Numbered from the stretch's first letter, positions 45,992-55,835 are shown. The stretch: 64,000 bases of DNA from an uncultured Clostridium sp. (GCA_900555075.1 USJO01000001.1:1-64000); one strand, 5' to 3'. Notes: generated by a model not told the origin, from the letters alone. Program-made: numbers and translations.

Positions 45992-46453
45992 TTATTTACT
46001 GGTTGATCCAAAACCTCCTGTTCTTTTGCCTGTTGTTACATCATTATCAGTTATAAGGAATTTTTGAAATATACCTTGTCCTATTGCTTCACCTTTTTTT
46101 ATGTTTATATCTTCATCTTTTATATTATAAAATGCAAACATTATGTGTCCATCATTGTCTGGATTTCCATAATAATCACTATCAATTACTCCAATACTAT
46201 TTGCTAATATTAAACCTTTTTTCCCTGGGTTTGAGCTTCTATTTGCCAAAATTAACACTTCGTCTTCTCCCATATATGCTTTTACTCCTGTTTTTACAAG
46301 AGTAGGTTTCATACCTTTTTTAAAACTCGGTATAATTGTGTCTTCAGCAGCTTCAATATCATAGCCTGCTGAAAATTTTGTTTTTCTAACTGGTAAGTTA
46401 ATATTCCAATCTTCAAATCCTTTTGCTATTTCAAATCCTCTTTTCCTATTCAT
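45992..46453 (-). CDS. dut: dUTP diphosphatase
   Basis: A 153-residue trimeric-type dUTPase that hydrolyses dUTP to dUMP and keeps uracil out of DNA. Motif 1 is AGYDIEAAED, motif 2 NRSSNPGKKG, motif 3 GVIDSDYYGN, motif 4 GEAIGQGIFQ and motif 5 KRTGGFGST. The first 20 residues are an extension beyond many bacterial forms. It lies 20 bases after hisS on the same strand. Confidence 0.93.
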   Translation of the reverse strand: MNRKRGFEIAKGFEDWNINLPVRKTKFSAGYDIEAAEDTIIPSFKKGMKPTLVKTGVKAYMGEDEVLILANRSSNPGKKGLILANSIGVIDSDYYGNPDNDGHIMFAFYNIKDEDINIKKGEAIGQGIFQKFLITDNDVTTGKRTGGFGSTSK

Positions 46454-46473
46454 ATATTATTCTTCCTTTCCTA

Positions 46474-47787
46474 TCATTCATACTTCATTAATGAAACAAT
46501 TTCTTCTACATTCTTTTTTTCTTGTTCCCCAGTTTCCATATTTCTTAGTGTTAATGTTCCTGTTTTTATTTCATCTTCTCCTATAACTATTACATATGGT
46601 ATTTTTAACTTATCTGCATATTTAAATTTTGTTTTTATTTTTTTGTTATCAAAATATATTTCTGTATTTATTCCTGCTTGCCTTAGTTTATTTGCTGTTT
46701 CAATTGCTGGGGTTAAATCTTCTATCATTGATATTATTAATATTTCTGAAATTGATTTTTTATCTGCCTTTATTAATCCTATATCATTTAATATGAAGAA
46801 GAGTCTTGTTAGTCCTATTGACATTCCAACTCCCGGCATCTTTTTATCTGTATAAAATTCGCTTAAATTGTTGTATCTGCCTCCTGAGCATATACTTCCT
46901 ATTGATTTATAATCATTTAAGAAGGTTTCATATACTGTGCCTGTATAGTAATCTAGACCTCTCGCAATACTTGCATCTACTGCGAAATATTCTTCTGGTA
47001 CATTAAATAATCGTATGTATTTTATAACCTCTTTTAGTTCTTTTACTCCTTCTAAATAGGTTTCATTGCTTATTCTTAGGTTTTCTATTTTTTGTAATTT
47101 TTCATCTGTTGACCCATCTATTTTTATAAAGTTTATTACTTTTTCTATATTTTCTTCTGAAATTTTTAATTCTGCTAGTTCTTCTTTTACTTTATCTACA
47201 CCTATTTTTTCTATTTTGTCTATAACTCTCATTATATCTACTGCTTTTTCTTTGGCATTAATTGTTTCAAATAAGCCATTTAATATTTTTCTATTATTTA
47301 TTTTTATACAAAAGTTATCTAGTCCTAATTCTTTAAATACCTCATACATTATGCTTGGTATTTCTGCATCATTTATTATGTTTAATTCTCCATCTCCAAT
47401 AACATCTATATCGCATTGATAAAATTCTCTAAATCTTCCTCTTTGTGCACGTTCTCCTCTATATACTTTCCCTATTTGATATCTTCTAAAAGGGAAACTA
47501 AGCTCGTTTTCATTTATTGCAACATATTTTGCCAATGGCACTGTTAGGTCAAACCTTAGTGTTAAGTTATTATCGCCTTTTGTAAAAGAATATATCTGTT
47601 TTTCTGTTTCTCCTCCTGCTTTTGCTAATAATACATCTGTACTTTCAATAATTGGAGTGTCTATTGGCAAAAAACCAAATTTTTCATATGTTTTTTGTAT
47701 TTTTTCTTTCATTTGATTAAACAATACTTGTTCATTTGGTAATAGTTCCATAAAACCCGATAGGGTTTTTGCTATAGTTTTTTCCAT
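46474..47787 (-). CDS. hisS: histidyl-tRNA synthetase
   Basis: A 437-residue class II synthetase. Motif 1 is around FGFLPIDTPIIESTDVLL, motif 2 is FPFRRYQIGKVYRGERAQRGRFREFYQCD, given here as separate blocks FRRYQIGKVYRGE and RFREFYQCDID, and the histidine-specific motif is ARGLDYYTGTVYE, followed by the SICSGGRYNNL block. The C-terminal anticodon domain contains LRQAGINTEIYFD. I choose the ATG at 47787 because AAAGGA lies 9 bases before it; the ATG at 47796 abuts the site. The recJ-relA-hisS order is a common Firmicute arrangement. Confidence 0.95.
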   Translation of the reverse strand: MEKTIAKTLSGFMELLPNEQVLFNQMKEKIQKTYEKFGFLPIDTPIIESTDVLLAKAGGETEKQIYSFTKGDNNLTLRFDLTVPLAKYVAINENELSFPFRRYQIGKVYRGERAQRGRFREFYQCDIDVIGDGELNIINDAEIPSIMYEVFKELGLDNFCIKINNRKILNGLFETINAKEKAVDIMRVIDKIEKIGVDKVKEELAELKISEENIEKVINFIKIDGSTDEKLQKIENLRISNETYLEGVKELKEVIKYIRLFNVPEEYFAVDASIARGLDYYTGTVYETFLNDYKSIGSICSGGRYNNLSEFYTDKKMPGVGMSIGLTRLFFILNDIGLIKADKKSISEILIISMIEDLTPAIETANKLRQAGINTEIYFDNKKIKTKFKYADKLKIPYVIVIGEDEIKTGTLTLRNMETGEQEKKNVEEIVSLMKYE

Positions 47788-47859
47788 TATTTTCATTCCT
47801 TTCTTATGACAAGTGTAGCTGTTTTTTCCTATTGGGGTAAACGTGGAGTTTTATTTATA

Positions 47860-50052
47860 CTAGTTTTTACGTGTTACCTCGTATACGCTATCTACCTTTC
47901 TTATTTGTTTTATTACTTGATTTAATTGTTCTATATTTTGTACTTCTAGTGTTGTATTTATTGTTGCAATTCTATCTTTACTGGTTCTTGTGTTCACTCC
48001 CATTATATTGATTTTTTGATTTGTAATTTCTTTTACAACATCTGAAAGTAACCCTGTTCTATCATTTGCTAATATTTCTATATCAACATTGTATTCTGCC
48101 TTATTTGTCTCATCATACCACTCTACTTCTATAATTCTCTCCTCCTCTGATAATAAGTCTTTTAAATTAGAACAGTCTTTTCTATGTACTGATACTCCTC
48201 TTCCTTTTGTTACATATCCTATTATGTCATCACCGGGTACTGGATTACAACATTTTGAAAATTTTACCAGGCAATTATCTATTCCTTTTACTATTACGCC
48301 AGATTTTGGAGCTTTTCTTTTACTTGGTTTTTCTGTTACTAATTCTTGTATCTTTTCTTCAATAGTTTCCTCTTCATGCTCCTTTTTATATTCTTCAAGC
48401 AATCTTGTAATTATCTTGTTTGGTGATATTCCCCCAAAACCTATGCTTGCATACATATCCTCTACACTATTATAATTGTATCTATTTAAAGCAACTTGTA
48501 TCCACTCAGGTTTAAATAAATCACTATGTGACATACCGATTTTTTTAATTTCCTTATCTAATATGTCTTTTCCCTTTTCAATATTTTCTTCTCTTTCTGT
48601 TTTTTTAAACCATTGTTGGATTCTTGTTTTTGCATTAGAACTTTTTACTATTTTTAGCCAGTCTCTACTTGGCCCTTTTGCAGTGTCTGATGTTATTATT
48701 TCAACTATATCTCCACTTTTTAGCTTTGTTACAATTGGCATCATTTTGCTGTTTACCTTACATCCTACCATTCGGTGTCCTACTTCTGCATGTATACTAT
48801 ATGCAAAGTCTATTGGTGTTGCATCTCTTGGTAATGTTTTTATTTCTCCTTTTGGAGTAAATACATACACCTCATCTTCAAACAACTCTGTTTTTAATGT
48901 TCTTAAAAATTCTGTTGGGTCCTGCATATCTTTTTGCCATTCTAGTGTTTCTCTAAGCCACGAAAGTTTATCCTCTTCAACTACCACATTTGATTTTTTA
49001 AATCTATTTGCTTCTTTATATGCCCAATGTGCTGCAATACCGTATTCTGCTACTCTATGCATATCCCAAGTACGTACTTGTACCTCAAATGGAGTTCCTT
49101 TTGGTCCTATTAAAGTATTATGTATTGATTGATACATATTGGGTTTAGGCACAGCTATATAGTCCTTAAATCTACCTGGCATTGGTGTATATAAATCATG
49201 TACTACTCCCAATGCTGCATAACAATCCTTTACTGAATTTACTATTATTCTTAATGCAAATAAGTCATATACTTGGTCTATTGTTATATTGTCTCTTTGC
49301 ATCTTTCTGTAAATACTATACAAATGTTTTGCTCTTCCTGTTACTTCTGCAACAATTTTTTGTTTTTTTAGAGCTACTCGTATTTCCTCCATAATTTTAT
49401 TTATAAATTCTATTCTTTCTTCTCTTTTCTTTTCTATACTCAATACAAGTTCACGGTATTCTTCTGGATATAAGTATCTAAATCCTAAATCCTCAAGCTC
49501 CCATTTCAAAGAATAGATACCTAGCCTATTTGCAAGTGGTGCATATAAATCCATTGTTTCCTTTGCATTTGCTATTTGTCTATCTCTTTTTAAGTTTGAA
49601 AGTGTTCTCATATTATGAAGTCTATCTGCTAATTTTATTAATATAACTCTTATATCTTTTCCCATTGCGAGGAACATTTTTCTGTAATTTTCTACTTGTT
49701 CTTCTTCTATTGTTACATATTGTATTTTGCCTAGTTTTGTAACACCTGCTACCATTTCTGCAATTTCTTTTCCAAAATTTTTTATAATATCTTCATTTGT
49801 TACATCTGTATCTTCAACTACATCATGCAATAATGCCGCACAAATTGTAGCATCATCTAATTGTAAATCTGCTAAAATATATGCTACATTTAATGGGTGT
49901 ATTATATAGTCTTCTCCAGACAATCTCTTTTGCCCACGATGATGCTCTTCTGCAAATTTATATGCTTTTTGTATTAGTGCTACATTTGTTTTTTTTCTAT
50001 TCATTTTCATTTTTTTTATTACATCATCTATTGTTTTATTGTTGGTTTCCAT
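47860..50052 (-). CDS. relA: bifunctional (p)ppGpp synthetase/hydrolase (Rel)
   Basis: A 730-residue RelA/SpoT homologue. The hydrolase HD domain (about 25-180) has HHRGQKRLSGEDYIIHP and the HD pair in LLHDVVEDTD. The synthetase domain has FALRIIVNSVKDCY and RFKDYIAVPKPNMYQS. Then TGS (VYVFTPKGEIKTLPRDATP), a zinc-finger-like region (CLVKFSKCCNPVPGD) and a C-terminal ACT domain (NDRTGLLSDVVKEI). It governs the stringent response. It is followed closely by hisS and preceded by recJ. Confidence 0.95.
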   Translation of the reverse strand: METNNKTIDDVIKKMKMNRKKTNVALIQKAYKFAEEHHRGQKRLSGEDYIIHPLNVAYILADLQLDDATICAALLHDVVEDTDVTNEDIIKNFGKEIAEMVAGVTKLGKIQYVTIEEEQVENYRKMFLAMGKDIRVILIKLADRLHNMRTLSNLKRDRQIANAKETMDLYAPLANRLGIYSLKWELEDLGFRYLYPEEYRELVLSIEKKREERIEFINKIMEEIRVALKKQKIVAEVTGRAKHLYSIYRKMQRDNITIDQVYDLFALRIIVNSVKDCYAALGVVHDLYTPMPGRFKDYIAVPKPNMYQSIHNTLIGPKGTPFEVQVRTWDMHRVAEYGIAAHWAYKEANRFKKSNVVVEEDKLSWLRETLEWQKDMQDPTEFLRTLKTELFEDEVYVFTPKGEIKTLPRDATPIDFAYSIHAEVGHRMVGCKVNSKMMPIVTKLKSGDIVEIITSDTAKGPSRDWLKIVKSSNAKTRIQQWFKKTEREENIEKGKDILDKEIKKIGMSHSDLFKPEWIQVALNRYNYNSVEDMYASIGFGGISPNKIITRLLEEYKKEHEEETIEEKIQELVTEKPSKRKAPKSGVIVKGIDNCLVKFSKCCNPVPGDDIIGYVTKGRGVSVHRKDCSNLKDLLSEEERIIEVEWYDETNKAEYNVDIEILANDRTGLLSDVVKEITNQKINIMGVNTRTSKDRIATINTTLEVQNIEQLNQVIKQIRKVDSVYEVTRKN

Positions 50053-50080
50053 GTTTTTGCTCCCTTCTTAAGATTATTGA

Positions 50081-51769
50081 TTATACAGATTTCATTATAT
50101 CTCTTATGTTTATTTGTATTTGTTCTTGACCATTATATGTATTCGTTTCTAATATTCCGACTATATCTATTTTATCTCCTATTAAGTATTCATTTGCAAG
50201 TTCACCTAAATTAAATCCTATTGCATTTATAGTTTCATTATCATCTTTTAACATTAGTTTTAAGTGTTTTCCTTCTGATAGCGACCTTATTGATACTATT
50301 TTTAAATTTTTGTATACTACTAAAGGTTGTTTGTTCATTTCTCCAAAAGGTTCTAACAATTTTATTTGTTCTATAGTTTCTTTGTTTAAGTCTTTCTTCA
50401 TTATTTCACAGTCTATATTAATTACTGGTATTAATTGTTTTACATTTTTATTCTCTGATATTTTTTCAAAATTTTTTTTGAAATCGTTTATTTTATCTTT
50501 TTCCAAAGATAAACCTACTGCCATTTCATGTCCACCATATTTTTTTAAAAATTTCGAGCTATCAACTAAGGCTTGATGTAAATCAAAACCTGGAATACTT
50601 CTTCCTGAACCTTTGCCTTCATTTCCCTCTATACATATTAATATCGTAGGCTTGAAGTATTTTTCAGTAATCCTTGAAGCTACAATCCCAATTACTCCAT
50701 GATGCCAGTTTTCGCCTGCTAATACTATACTGCTAATATTTTCTAAATCTTCTTTTTCTAATTTTTGCATTGCTTGTTTAAATATGCTTTTTTCTGTTTC
50801 TTGACGTTCTACATTATACTTTTCTAAATGTTTTGTTATTTCTTTTGCCTTTTCAACATCCTTTGTAAGGAATAATTGCAGAGCTTCTTCTTGTCTTCCC
50901 ATTCTACCACATGCATTTATTCTTGGTGCTATTCCAAAGGAAATCATTGTTGAATTTATATTTTTATATCCTGTTTCTTTTATCAATTCTCTTAAACCTA
51001 TGTTTTTTGTACATTTCACAAGCATTAGTCCAAGTTTTGCAATTACTCTGTTTTCATTAATAAGTGGAACTATATCTGATATTGTTCCTATACATACAAT
51101 ATCTAAGTATTTTAAGTATTCCTTCTCATCTAGTCCTAATTCTAATGACAATGCTTGTATTAATTTAAATACTACTCCTACCCCCGCTAGTCCTCTAAAA
51201 GGGTATGTATTGTCTTTCCTCTTTGGATTAATTATTGCATACGCATTTGGTAAAGTGTCTAGTTGTTCGTGATGGTCTGTTACTATTGTTTCTATTCCCT
51301 CACTGTTTGCAAGGTCAATTTCTTCTATTCCTGAAATACCACAGTCTACTGTTATCATTAGAGTATATTCTTTTTTAGCTATTTCTTGAACTGCTTCTTT
51401 GTTTAAACCATATCCTTCTTCTAGTCTGTTTGGTATGTAATAGTCTACATCTAATCCTCGCTCTTCTAAGAATTGTTTTAATACTGTAATACTTGTTATT
51501 CCATCTACATCATAGTCTCCATATATTATTGTTTTTTCCTTGTTTTTAATTGCTTTTATTATCCTTTTTGTTGCTTTTTCCATATCTAGCATTAAAAATG
51601 GATTATGAAAATCGTCACGTTTTGGATTTAAAAAAATTCTAATTGCTTCTTCTTCTACTATGCCTCTGTTTATTAGTATTCTGGCAAGTAATTCTGATAT
51701 ATTGTGTTCTTTTGCAATTTGTTTTACTAGCTCTGTTTGCTGTTCATAATATTGCCATTTTTTTTTCAT
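50081..51769 (-). CDS. recJ: single-stranded-DNA-specific exonuclease RecJ
   Basis: A 562-residue DHH-family 5'-3' exonuclease for recombination and repair. Motifs are YGDYDVDGITS, MITVDCGIS, IVTDHHEQ and the DHHA1 part GRSIPGFDLHQAL with KKYGGHEMAVGLSL; an OB-fold follows. I start at 51769, where TAGGAG lies 5 bases upstream; the longer frame runs back into the previous gene without a site. It lies 11 bases after the hexapeptide-repeat gene. Confidence 0.94.
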   Translation of the reverse strand: MKKKWQYYEQQTELVKQIAKEHNISELLARILINRGIVEEEAIRIFLNPKRDDFHNPFLMLDMEKATKRIIKAIKNKEKTIIYGDYDVDGITSITVLKQFLEERGLDVDYYIPNRLEEGYGLNKEAVQEIAKKEYTLMITVDCGISGIEEIDLANSEGIETIVTDHHEQLDTLPNAYAIINPKRKDNTYPFRGLAGVGVVFKLIQALSLELGLDEKEYLKYLDIVCIGTISDIVPLINENRVIAKLGLMLVKCTKNIGLRELIKETGYKNINSTMISFGIAPRINACGRMGRQEEALQLFLTKDVEKAKEITKHLEKYNVERQETEKSIFKQAMQKLEKEDLENISSIVLAGENWHHGVIGIVASRITEKYFKPTILICIEGNEGKGSGRSIPGFDLHQALVDSSKFLKKYGGHEMAVGLSLEKDKINDFKKNFEKISENKNVKQLIPVINIDCEIMKKDLNKETIEQIKLLEPFGEMNKQPLVVYKNLKIVSIRSLSEGKHLKLMLKDDNETINAIGFNLGELANEYLIGDKIDIVGILETNTYNGQEQIQINIRDIMKSV

Positions 51770-51780
51770 AAAAACTCCTA

Positions 51781-52491
51781 TTATTTTAATTCCACTCTTG
51801 GATTGTCTTGAATTACATATTCTGCTTTTGGTAAAATTCTCTTTTCTGCTGGTACAAAGTTTCGTACTTGTACTGTTGGTAATATCCAAGTATATGGTCC
51901 TATACATGTTCCTGGTACTGTAGTGCAATTCGCCCCTAATCTTGTAGTATCTCCTATAACTGCACCAAAGAAGTCTGTTCCCATATCATATTTTTTTCCA
52001 TTTATTTTTATTTCTATATTTTTTTGGTCAAATCTTCTGTTTGCAAGTATTATTCCGCTTCCTATTCTAGTTGATTTTCCAAGTATGCTATCTCCCACAA
52101 ATGCTAAACTCGCTACTTTTGCTTTGTTTTGCAATATTGAGTGCTTTACTTCTGATGCATGACCTACAACACAATTGTCTCCTATTATTGAGCCTGGTCT
52201 TATTAATGCTCCTGCTTGAATTTCAACATTTTTTCCTATTATAACTGGTCCTTGTATTGTTACATTACTACCTATTTTTGTTCCTTCATCTATGAAGTAA
52301 TTTCCTTTTATTGAAACAAATTCTCCCATTTCTGCTTTATTAATTTTTACATCTGGTTCTACAATTTTCTTTTTTAAATAGTCATTTATTTTAGATAATG
52401 GCTCCCATATATTTATACATCCTTTAAAAAGTTCTTTTTCTCTAAATTCTTCGATATGTTTAAAATAATATTTCAATTCTAATTCTTCCAT
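51781..52491 (-). CDS. left-handed beta-helix (hexapeptide-repeat) protein, GlmU-like
   Basis: A 236-residue protein with many hexapeptide turns ([LIV]-G-x4), such as TKIGSNVTIQGPVIIGKNVEI, shown in parts TKIGSNVTI and PVIIGKNVEI, then GSIIGDNCVVG and RIGSGIILANRRFDQ. It resembles the C-terminal acyltransferase part of GlmU-type sugar nucleotidyltransferases but lacks the N-terminal pyrophosphorylase domain. The acceptor is unknown. I start at 52491, with AAAGGA upstream. Confidence 0.75.
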   Translation of the reverse strand: MEELELKYYFKHIEEFREKELFKGCINIWEPLSKINDYLKKKIVEPDVKINKAEMGEFVSIKGNYFIDEGTKIGSNVTIQGPVIIGKNVEIQAGALIRPGSIIGDNCVVGHASEVKHSILQNKAKVASLAFVGDSILGKSTRIGSGIILANRRFDQKNIEIKINGKKYDMGTDFFGAVIGDTTRLGANCTTVPGTCIGPYTWILPTVQVRNFVPAEKRILPKAEYVIQDNPRVELK

Positions 52492-52547
52492 CTTTATTAT
52501 CCTTTCATAATTTAATTTTAAAATATGGATTGTCAAGGGTGATACTC

Positions 52548-54500
52548 CTATATTACATTCTCCATCATTTCAATAATGCTTTCTAAATCCTTTCTTAGCT
52601 CTACTAGCATTACTGTTTTTATTGTTATTTCTTTTCCTTTTAAGTATTGTTCTACAATTTCTTTTAACTTTTTAATGTTTTTTAACTCTGGTTTTAGTTC
52701 TTTTGTATGTTTTTTTGCTCTCTCTACTAATTTTTCTTTTATTCCCATTATATCTTCATTACTTGCACATGATATTCTTTGAAATAGTTGATATGGATCA
52801 TAATACTTAAATATTGGTATTTCCATACACTCTTCATCAAATTTTTCATAAAAAGTTTCCATCTTCATAGGAACATATTTTAATACTTCATTCGCTTTTT
52901 CTGTATACCTTTTATCTTTTAGTGTGTTATTCAAGATATAAAAGTGTGCTAATATATCTTCTATATCTAGGTTCTTTTCTCCTAGTGATAAGTTGTTTAG
53001 CTCTTGTTCTGCATTTTCTACATATTCAGATTTTAAAGATGCTAAGTTCATTCCATTGAAGAACAAGGTTTTAATTGTTGACATACTATAATCTATAAGT
53101 CCTCTTTGTACAAAGTAGGTAAAGTATATAAATAGTTTTGTAGTATCTATTAAACTTATATTACCCTTTTTTACGTCTGACATTATATCCTCTATTACTT
53201 TTGGAAATTGATCATCTGATATTTTCCAAAATTCTTCTGTTAGTAATCTTTTATAACCTGGCAATTTTTCTGTATCAACTGTGTTGATGATATCCTCCAT
53301 ATCTTCTTTAAATCGTCTTGTATCAAATATTCTTGTTCTTACATACATTTCTATGAACTTAAAAAATCTGTATTCTGCTTTAAAGTTATAGTAATAATTG
53401 TTATCAAACTCTTTTATATAGAATTGTCTATTATCCATAAATACTTTTGATGATACTACTGTTGCCTTGTACTCTTCGTTGTTTTGTATGTTAACAAATT
53501 TATCTTTTGTTATTTTCCCCGCTTTTATTTCAAATGATATTGCTATTGTAAATATAAGCATAGTTTGTAATACTCTGTAGTTCGTATTTGGATAATATTT
53601 ATTTAACATTTCATAAATTTTTTTGAAGTCATTTAGTGAGTGTTTTAATATTCTAAGGTTTCTAGTCCCACTTTTGTGGAAAGTGTTAATTATATAAGGC
53701 GTGTTTTCTCTTAAAAATCTTATCAGTTCTTTATCATTTTCATATCTCATTAAGATTCCATTTATTATATAGTTAAACTCGGGTCTGTATTCAAAGGTTT
53801 CGCCTATCAACTTTTCCTTTATTCTTTCATAATCGTTCGCCTTATCAAATACATATTCAATTTTTTCTTGTATTCTCTCAACCATTGGTTTTCCATCATC
53901 ATTTGATAGTTCTCCTTGTTTATCTAAGAGATATGTTGCTATAAAGGTTTTCATTTCTAGGTTGCTATTTTTTAATTTGGTTGATAATTCTTTTTCATTA
54001 CATATTATTATTGTTTTTATGTGATCATGTTCAACAAAGTTGTTAATGTATCCTAATATATCTATAACATCAACATTAGCTCTTTCTAGGTCGTCAAAGC
54101 ATAAAACTTTATCATCTGTTGCGAAGAAGTTTTCATAATTTATTTTTTCACCATTTGGATTTGCTCCAAATAAGTTTGCCATATTTAATCCCGTTTTTGC
54201 GTATTCAGGTATTGTATATTTCCCTGATGTTTCCATATGTTTTTTTACATTTTTATCCATCAGTTGTGTTGTTTCAATAAATATTTTTTTGCTTATTTCT
54301 TCTAAGTTTGATATTCCATATAGAGACATATATATGCTACTATATCGTTTGCCATTATATTGCATTCCATCAATTTTGGGTTTTATTTTGTTGTTCCAAA
54401 AGTATGTTTTACCACTTCCCCATTCACCATTTATCATTACTGCATAGTCTGTATAATCTGACCTTACATAATCTAATATGCTTTCAACTAAGTCCTCCAT
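52548..54500 (-). CDS. KAP-like P-loop NTPase
   Basis: A 650-residue soluble protein. Walker A is NGEWGSGKTYFWNN near residue 28 and Walker B is DKVLCFDDLERANVDVID near 130, with a sensor-like IIICNEKELS near 165. The rest is a long helical C-terminal region. This matches the KAP/STAND-related P-loop group often found in phage-defence or stress-related proteins. No transmembrane insert typical of classical KAP ATPases is evident. It is on the same strand as comF (14 bases away) and recJ. Function unknown; a defence role is possible. Confidence 0.65.
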   Translation of the reverse strand: MEDLVESILDYVRSDYTDYAVMINGEWGSGKTYFWNNKIKPKIDGMQYNGKRYSSIYMSLYGISNLEEISKKIFIETTQLMDKNVKKHMETSGKYTIPEYAKTGLNMANLFGANPNGEKINYENFFATDDKVLCFDDLERANVDVIDILGYINNFVEHDHIKTIIICNEKELSTKLKNSNLEMKTFIATYLLDKQGELSNDDGKPMVERIQEKIEYVFDKANDYERIKEKLIGETFEYRPEFNYIINGILMRYENDKELIRFLRENTPYIINTFHKSGTRNLRILKHSLNDFKKIYEMLNKYYPNTNYRVLQTMLIFTIAISFEIKAGKITKDKFVNIQNNEEYKATVVSSKVFMDNRQFYIKEFDNNYYYNFKAEYRFFKFIEMYVRTRIFDTRRFKEDMEDIINTVDTEKLPGYKRLLTEEFWKISDDQFPKVIEDIMSDVKKGNISLIDTTKLFIYFTYFVQRGLIDYSMSTIKTLFFNGMNLASLKSEYVENAEQELNNLSLGEKNLDIEDILAHFYILNNTLKDKRYTEKANEVLKYVPMKMETFYEKFDEECMEIPIFKYYDPYQLFQRISCASNEDIMGIKEKLVERAKKHTKELKPELKNIKKLKEIVEQYLKGKEITIKTVMLVELRKDLESIIEMMENVI

Positions 54501-54514
54501 ATTACCTCCTTTGT

Positions 54515-55156
54515 TTAATCTACTGCAATTGTAAGCACTGTGATTTCTTTTGCTCCAGACCTTTTTAGAATTTTACTACACTCATTTACTGTACTTCCTG
54601 TTGTAAATATGTCATCAAATAATATTATTTTCTTATTTTTTATTCTTTCTGGAGTTTTAACTTCAAATGCATTCTTTAAGTTCGTTTTTCTTTGTTCTTT
54701 GGTTAGCGTGCTTTGTTTTTTTGTATCTTTTATTTTTATTAAATTGTTTTTTTCTAAAGCTATTCCTAGTGTTTTTGCTATTTGTTTTGCTATTAATTCT
54801 GATTGATTATAACCTCTTCCAAGTTTATGCTTTTTAACCATAGGAACATATAATATTATATCATATTTTTTTAAGAAACTATATGTTTTTTCATTTTTTG
54901 TCATCATTTTTTCAAAAGTCGAATATAAATATGCTTTTTCATTAAATTTATAATCTATAATTTTATTTCGGATTATGTCTTGATATTTAAAGGTTTTTAT
55001 TTGATAATCAAAATATTTGGTTTTATCATTCCTATAATCTTCTATTCTATTTATTTCATATTGTTTTATTTTTAATTCGCATTTTTTGCATAAATGTTTT
55101 TTATTTATACTTCCGCAAATTCCACATACTGGTGGATATATTAAATCTAATAGCAT
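54515..55156 (-). CDS. comF: ComF family phosphoribosyltransferase-like protein
   Basis: A 213-residue ComFC-type protein. The N-terminal zinc site is CGICGSINKKHLCKKC. The PRPP-binding motif is KIILFDDIFTTGSTVNECS, and YNQSELIAKQIA lies between. ComFC is needed for DNA uptake in competent Bacillus and occurs in many non-competent relatives. No comFA helicase lies next to it. Confidence 0.9.
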   Translation of the reverse strand: MLLDLIYPPVCGICGSINKKHLCKKCELKIKQYEINRIEDYRNDKTKYFDYQIKTFKYQDIIRNKIIDYKFNEKAYLYSTFEKMMTKNEKTYSFLKKYDIILYVPMVKKHKLGRGYNQSELIAKQIAKTLGIALEKNNLIKIKDTKKQSTLTKEQRKTNLKNAFEVKTPERIKNKKIILFDDIFTTGSTVNECSKILKRSGAKEITVLTIAVD

Positions 55157-55220
55157 TATTACCTTCTTTCACAATTTTACATAAAATTTAATATTATATA
55201 TTATATCCGGGAGGTATGTT

Positions 55221-55367
55221 ATGAGAATTTTCAAAAAAACTTTAGCTGTTTGTTTAATTGGTTTAGGATTAGGAATTTTACTCGTTATATTACTTCCTTT
55301 TACTGGTTGGCTATTTCTTATTGGTTTTATTGTAGTGTGTCTCGGCTTGTCTTGGCTTTGTTGTTAA
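55221..55367 (+). CDS. small membrane protein preceding spoVM (48 residues)
   Basis: GGGAGGT lies 5 bases before the ATG. The product MRIFKKTLAVCLIGLGLGIL continues as two hydrophobic stretches separated by PFTGW, and ends LSWLCC. The double cysteine end could be lipidated or bind metal (a guess). It is 26 bases before spoVM on the same strand and probably co-transcribed, which hints at a sporulation role. No family is recognised. Confidence 0.6.
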   Translation: MRIFKKTLAVCLIGLGLGILLVILLPFTGWLFLIGFIVVCLGLSWLCC

Positions 55368-55393
55368 TTTTTGTAAAGGAGTGTGTTTATATT

Positions 55394-55471
55394 ATGACAA
55401 TCGTAGTTAAAAAGGTTCCTAAATTTTTAAGGGGTTTTGTTAAACTAATTTTTGGCATTAAAGAAAAATAA
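55394..55471 (+). CDS. spoVM: stage V sporulation protein M (SpoVM), 25 residues
   Basis: The peptide is an amphipathic helix whose core KKVPKFLRGFVKLIFGIK aligns with Bacillus SpoVM (LPKFLGGIVRAMLG). SpoVM recognises the convex membrane of the forespore and anchors SpoIVA for coat and cortex assembly. AAGGAG precedes the ATG. It lies next to rpmB, as in Bacillus, although here the two genes converge. Automated gene finders often miss it. Confidence 0.9.
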   Translation: MTIVVKKVPKFLRGFVKLIFGIKEK

Positions 55472-55528
55472 TATCTTAATTTGATTTAAATTCTTAAAGA
55501 TTGTAATTTACATTACATATACAAAACA

Positions 55529-55550
55529 AGAGCAAGATAAAACTTGCTCT
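55529..55550. terminator. bidirectional terminator of spoVM and rpmB
   Basis: The stem AGAGCAAG / CTTGCTCT has a 6-base loop and is placed between convergent stops. Confidence 0.75.
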
Positions 55551-55562
55551 ATTCTTTTGAAA

Positions 55563-55760
55563 TTAAGCCTTTGTTACTTTTCCTGAACGTAAACATTTTG
55601 CACAAACATTGATTTTTTTTGGTTGACCGTCTACCATTGCTTTTACTGTTCTAATATTTGGTTTGAATGTTCTTGTAGTTCTTTTACTTATATGTGAACG
55701 TGTTATACTTAATTTATTTCCATAATTAACTGATTTATCGCAGATTTCACATTTTGCCAT
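55563..55760 (-). CDS. rpmB: 50S ribosomal protein L28, zinc-binding form
   Basis: A 65-residue L28 with both cysteine pairs (KCEICDK at the start, CAKCLRSGK at the end), so it is the zinc-containing C+ form. The centre SHISKRTTRTFKPNI is typical. It has AGGAGG before the ATG and its own promoter. Confidence 0.97.
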   Translation of the reverse strand: MAKCEICDKSVNYGNKLSITRSHISKRTTRTFKPNIRTVKAMVDGQPKKINVCAKCLRSGKVTKA

Positions 55761-55806
55761 TATTATAGCACCTCCTAAATACCGTTATTAAAAATCACTA
55801 TTATTT

Positions 55807-55835
55807 AGTTTAGCACATATTTTGGAAAAATACAA
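55807..55835 (-). promoter_or_regulatory. rpmB promoter with extended -10
   Basis: On the minus strand TTGTAT and TAAACT are spaced by 17 bases, with TG one base before the -10 box. Confidence 0.5.

Noticed and set aside
47788..47859. T-box riboswitch ahead of hisS or proS
   Set aside because: The upstream gaps are too short and show no T-box core sequence.
55250..55471. A 73-codon plus-strand frame over the spoVM region
   Set aside because: It crosses the 48-codon gene in another frame, ends in the frame of spoVM and has no ribosome site; the two shorter genes each have one.
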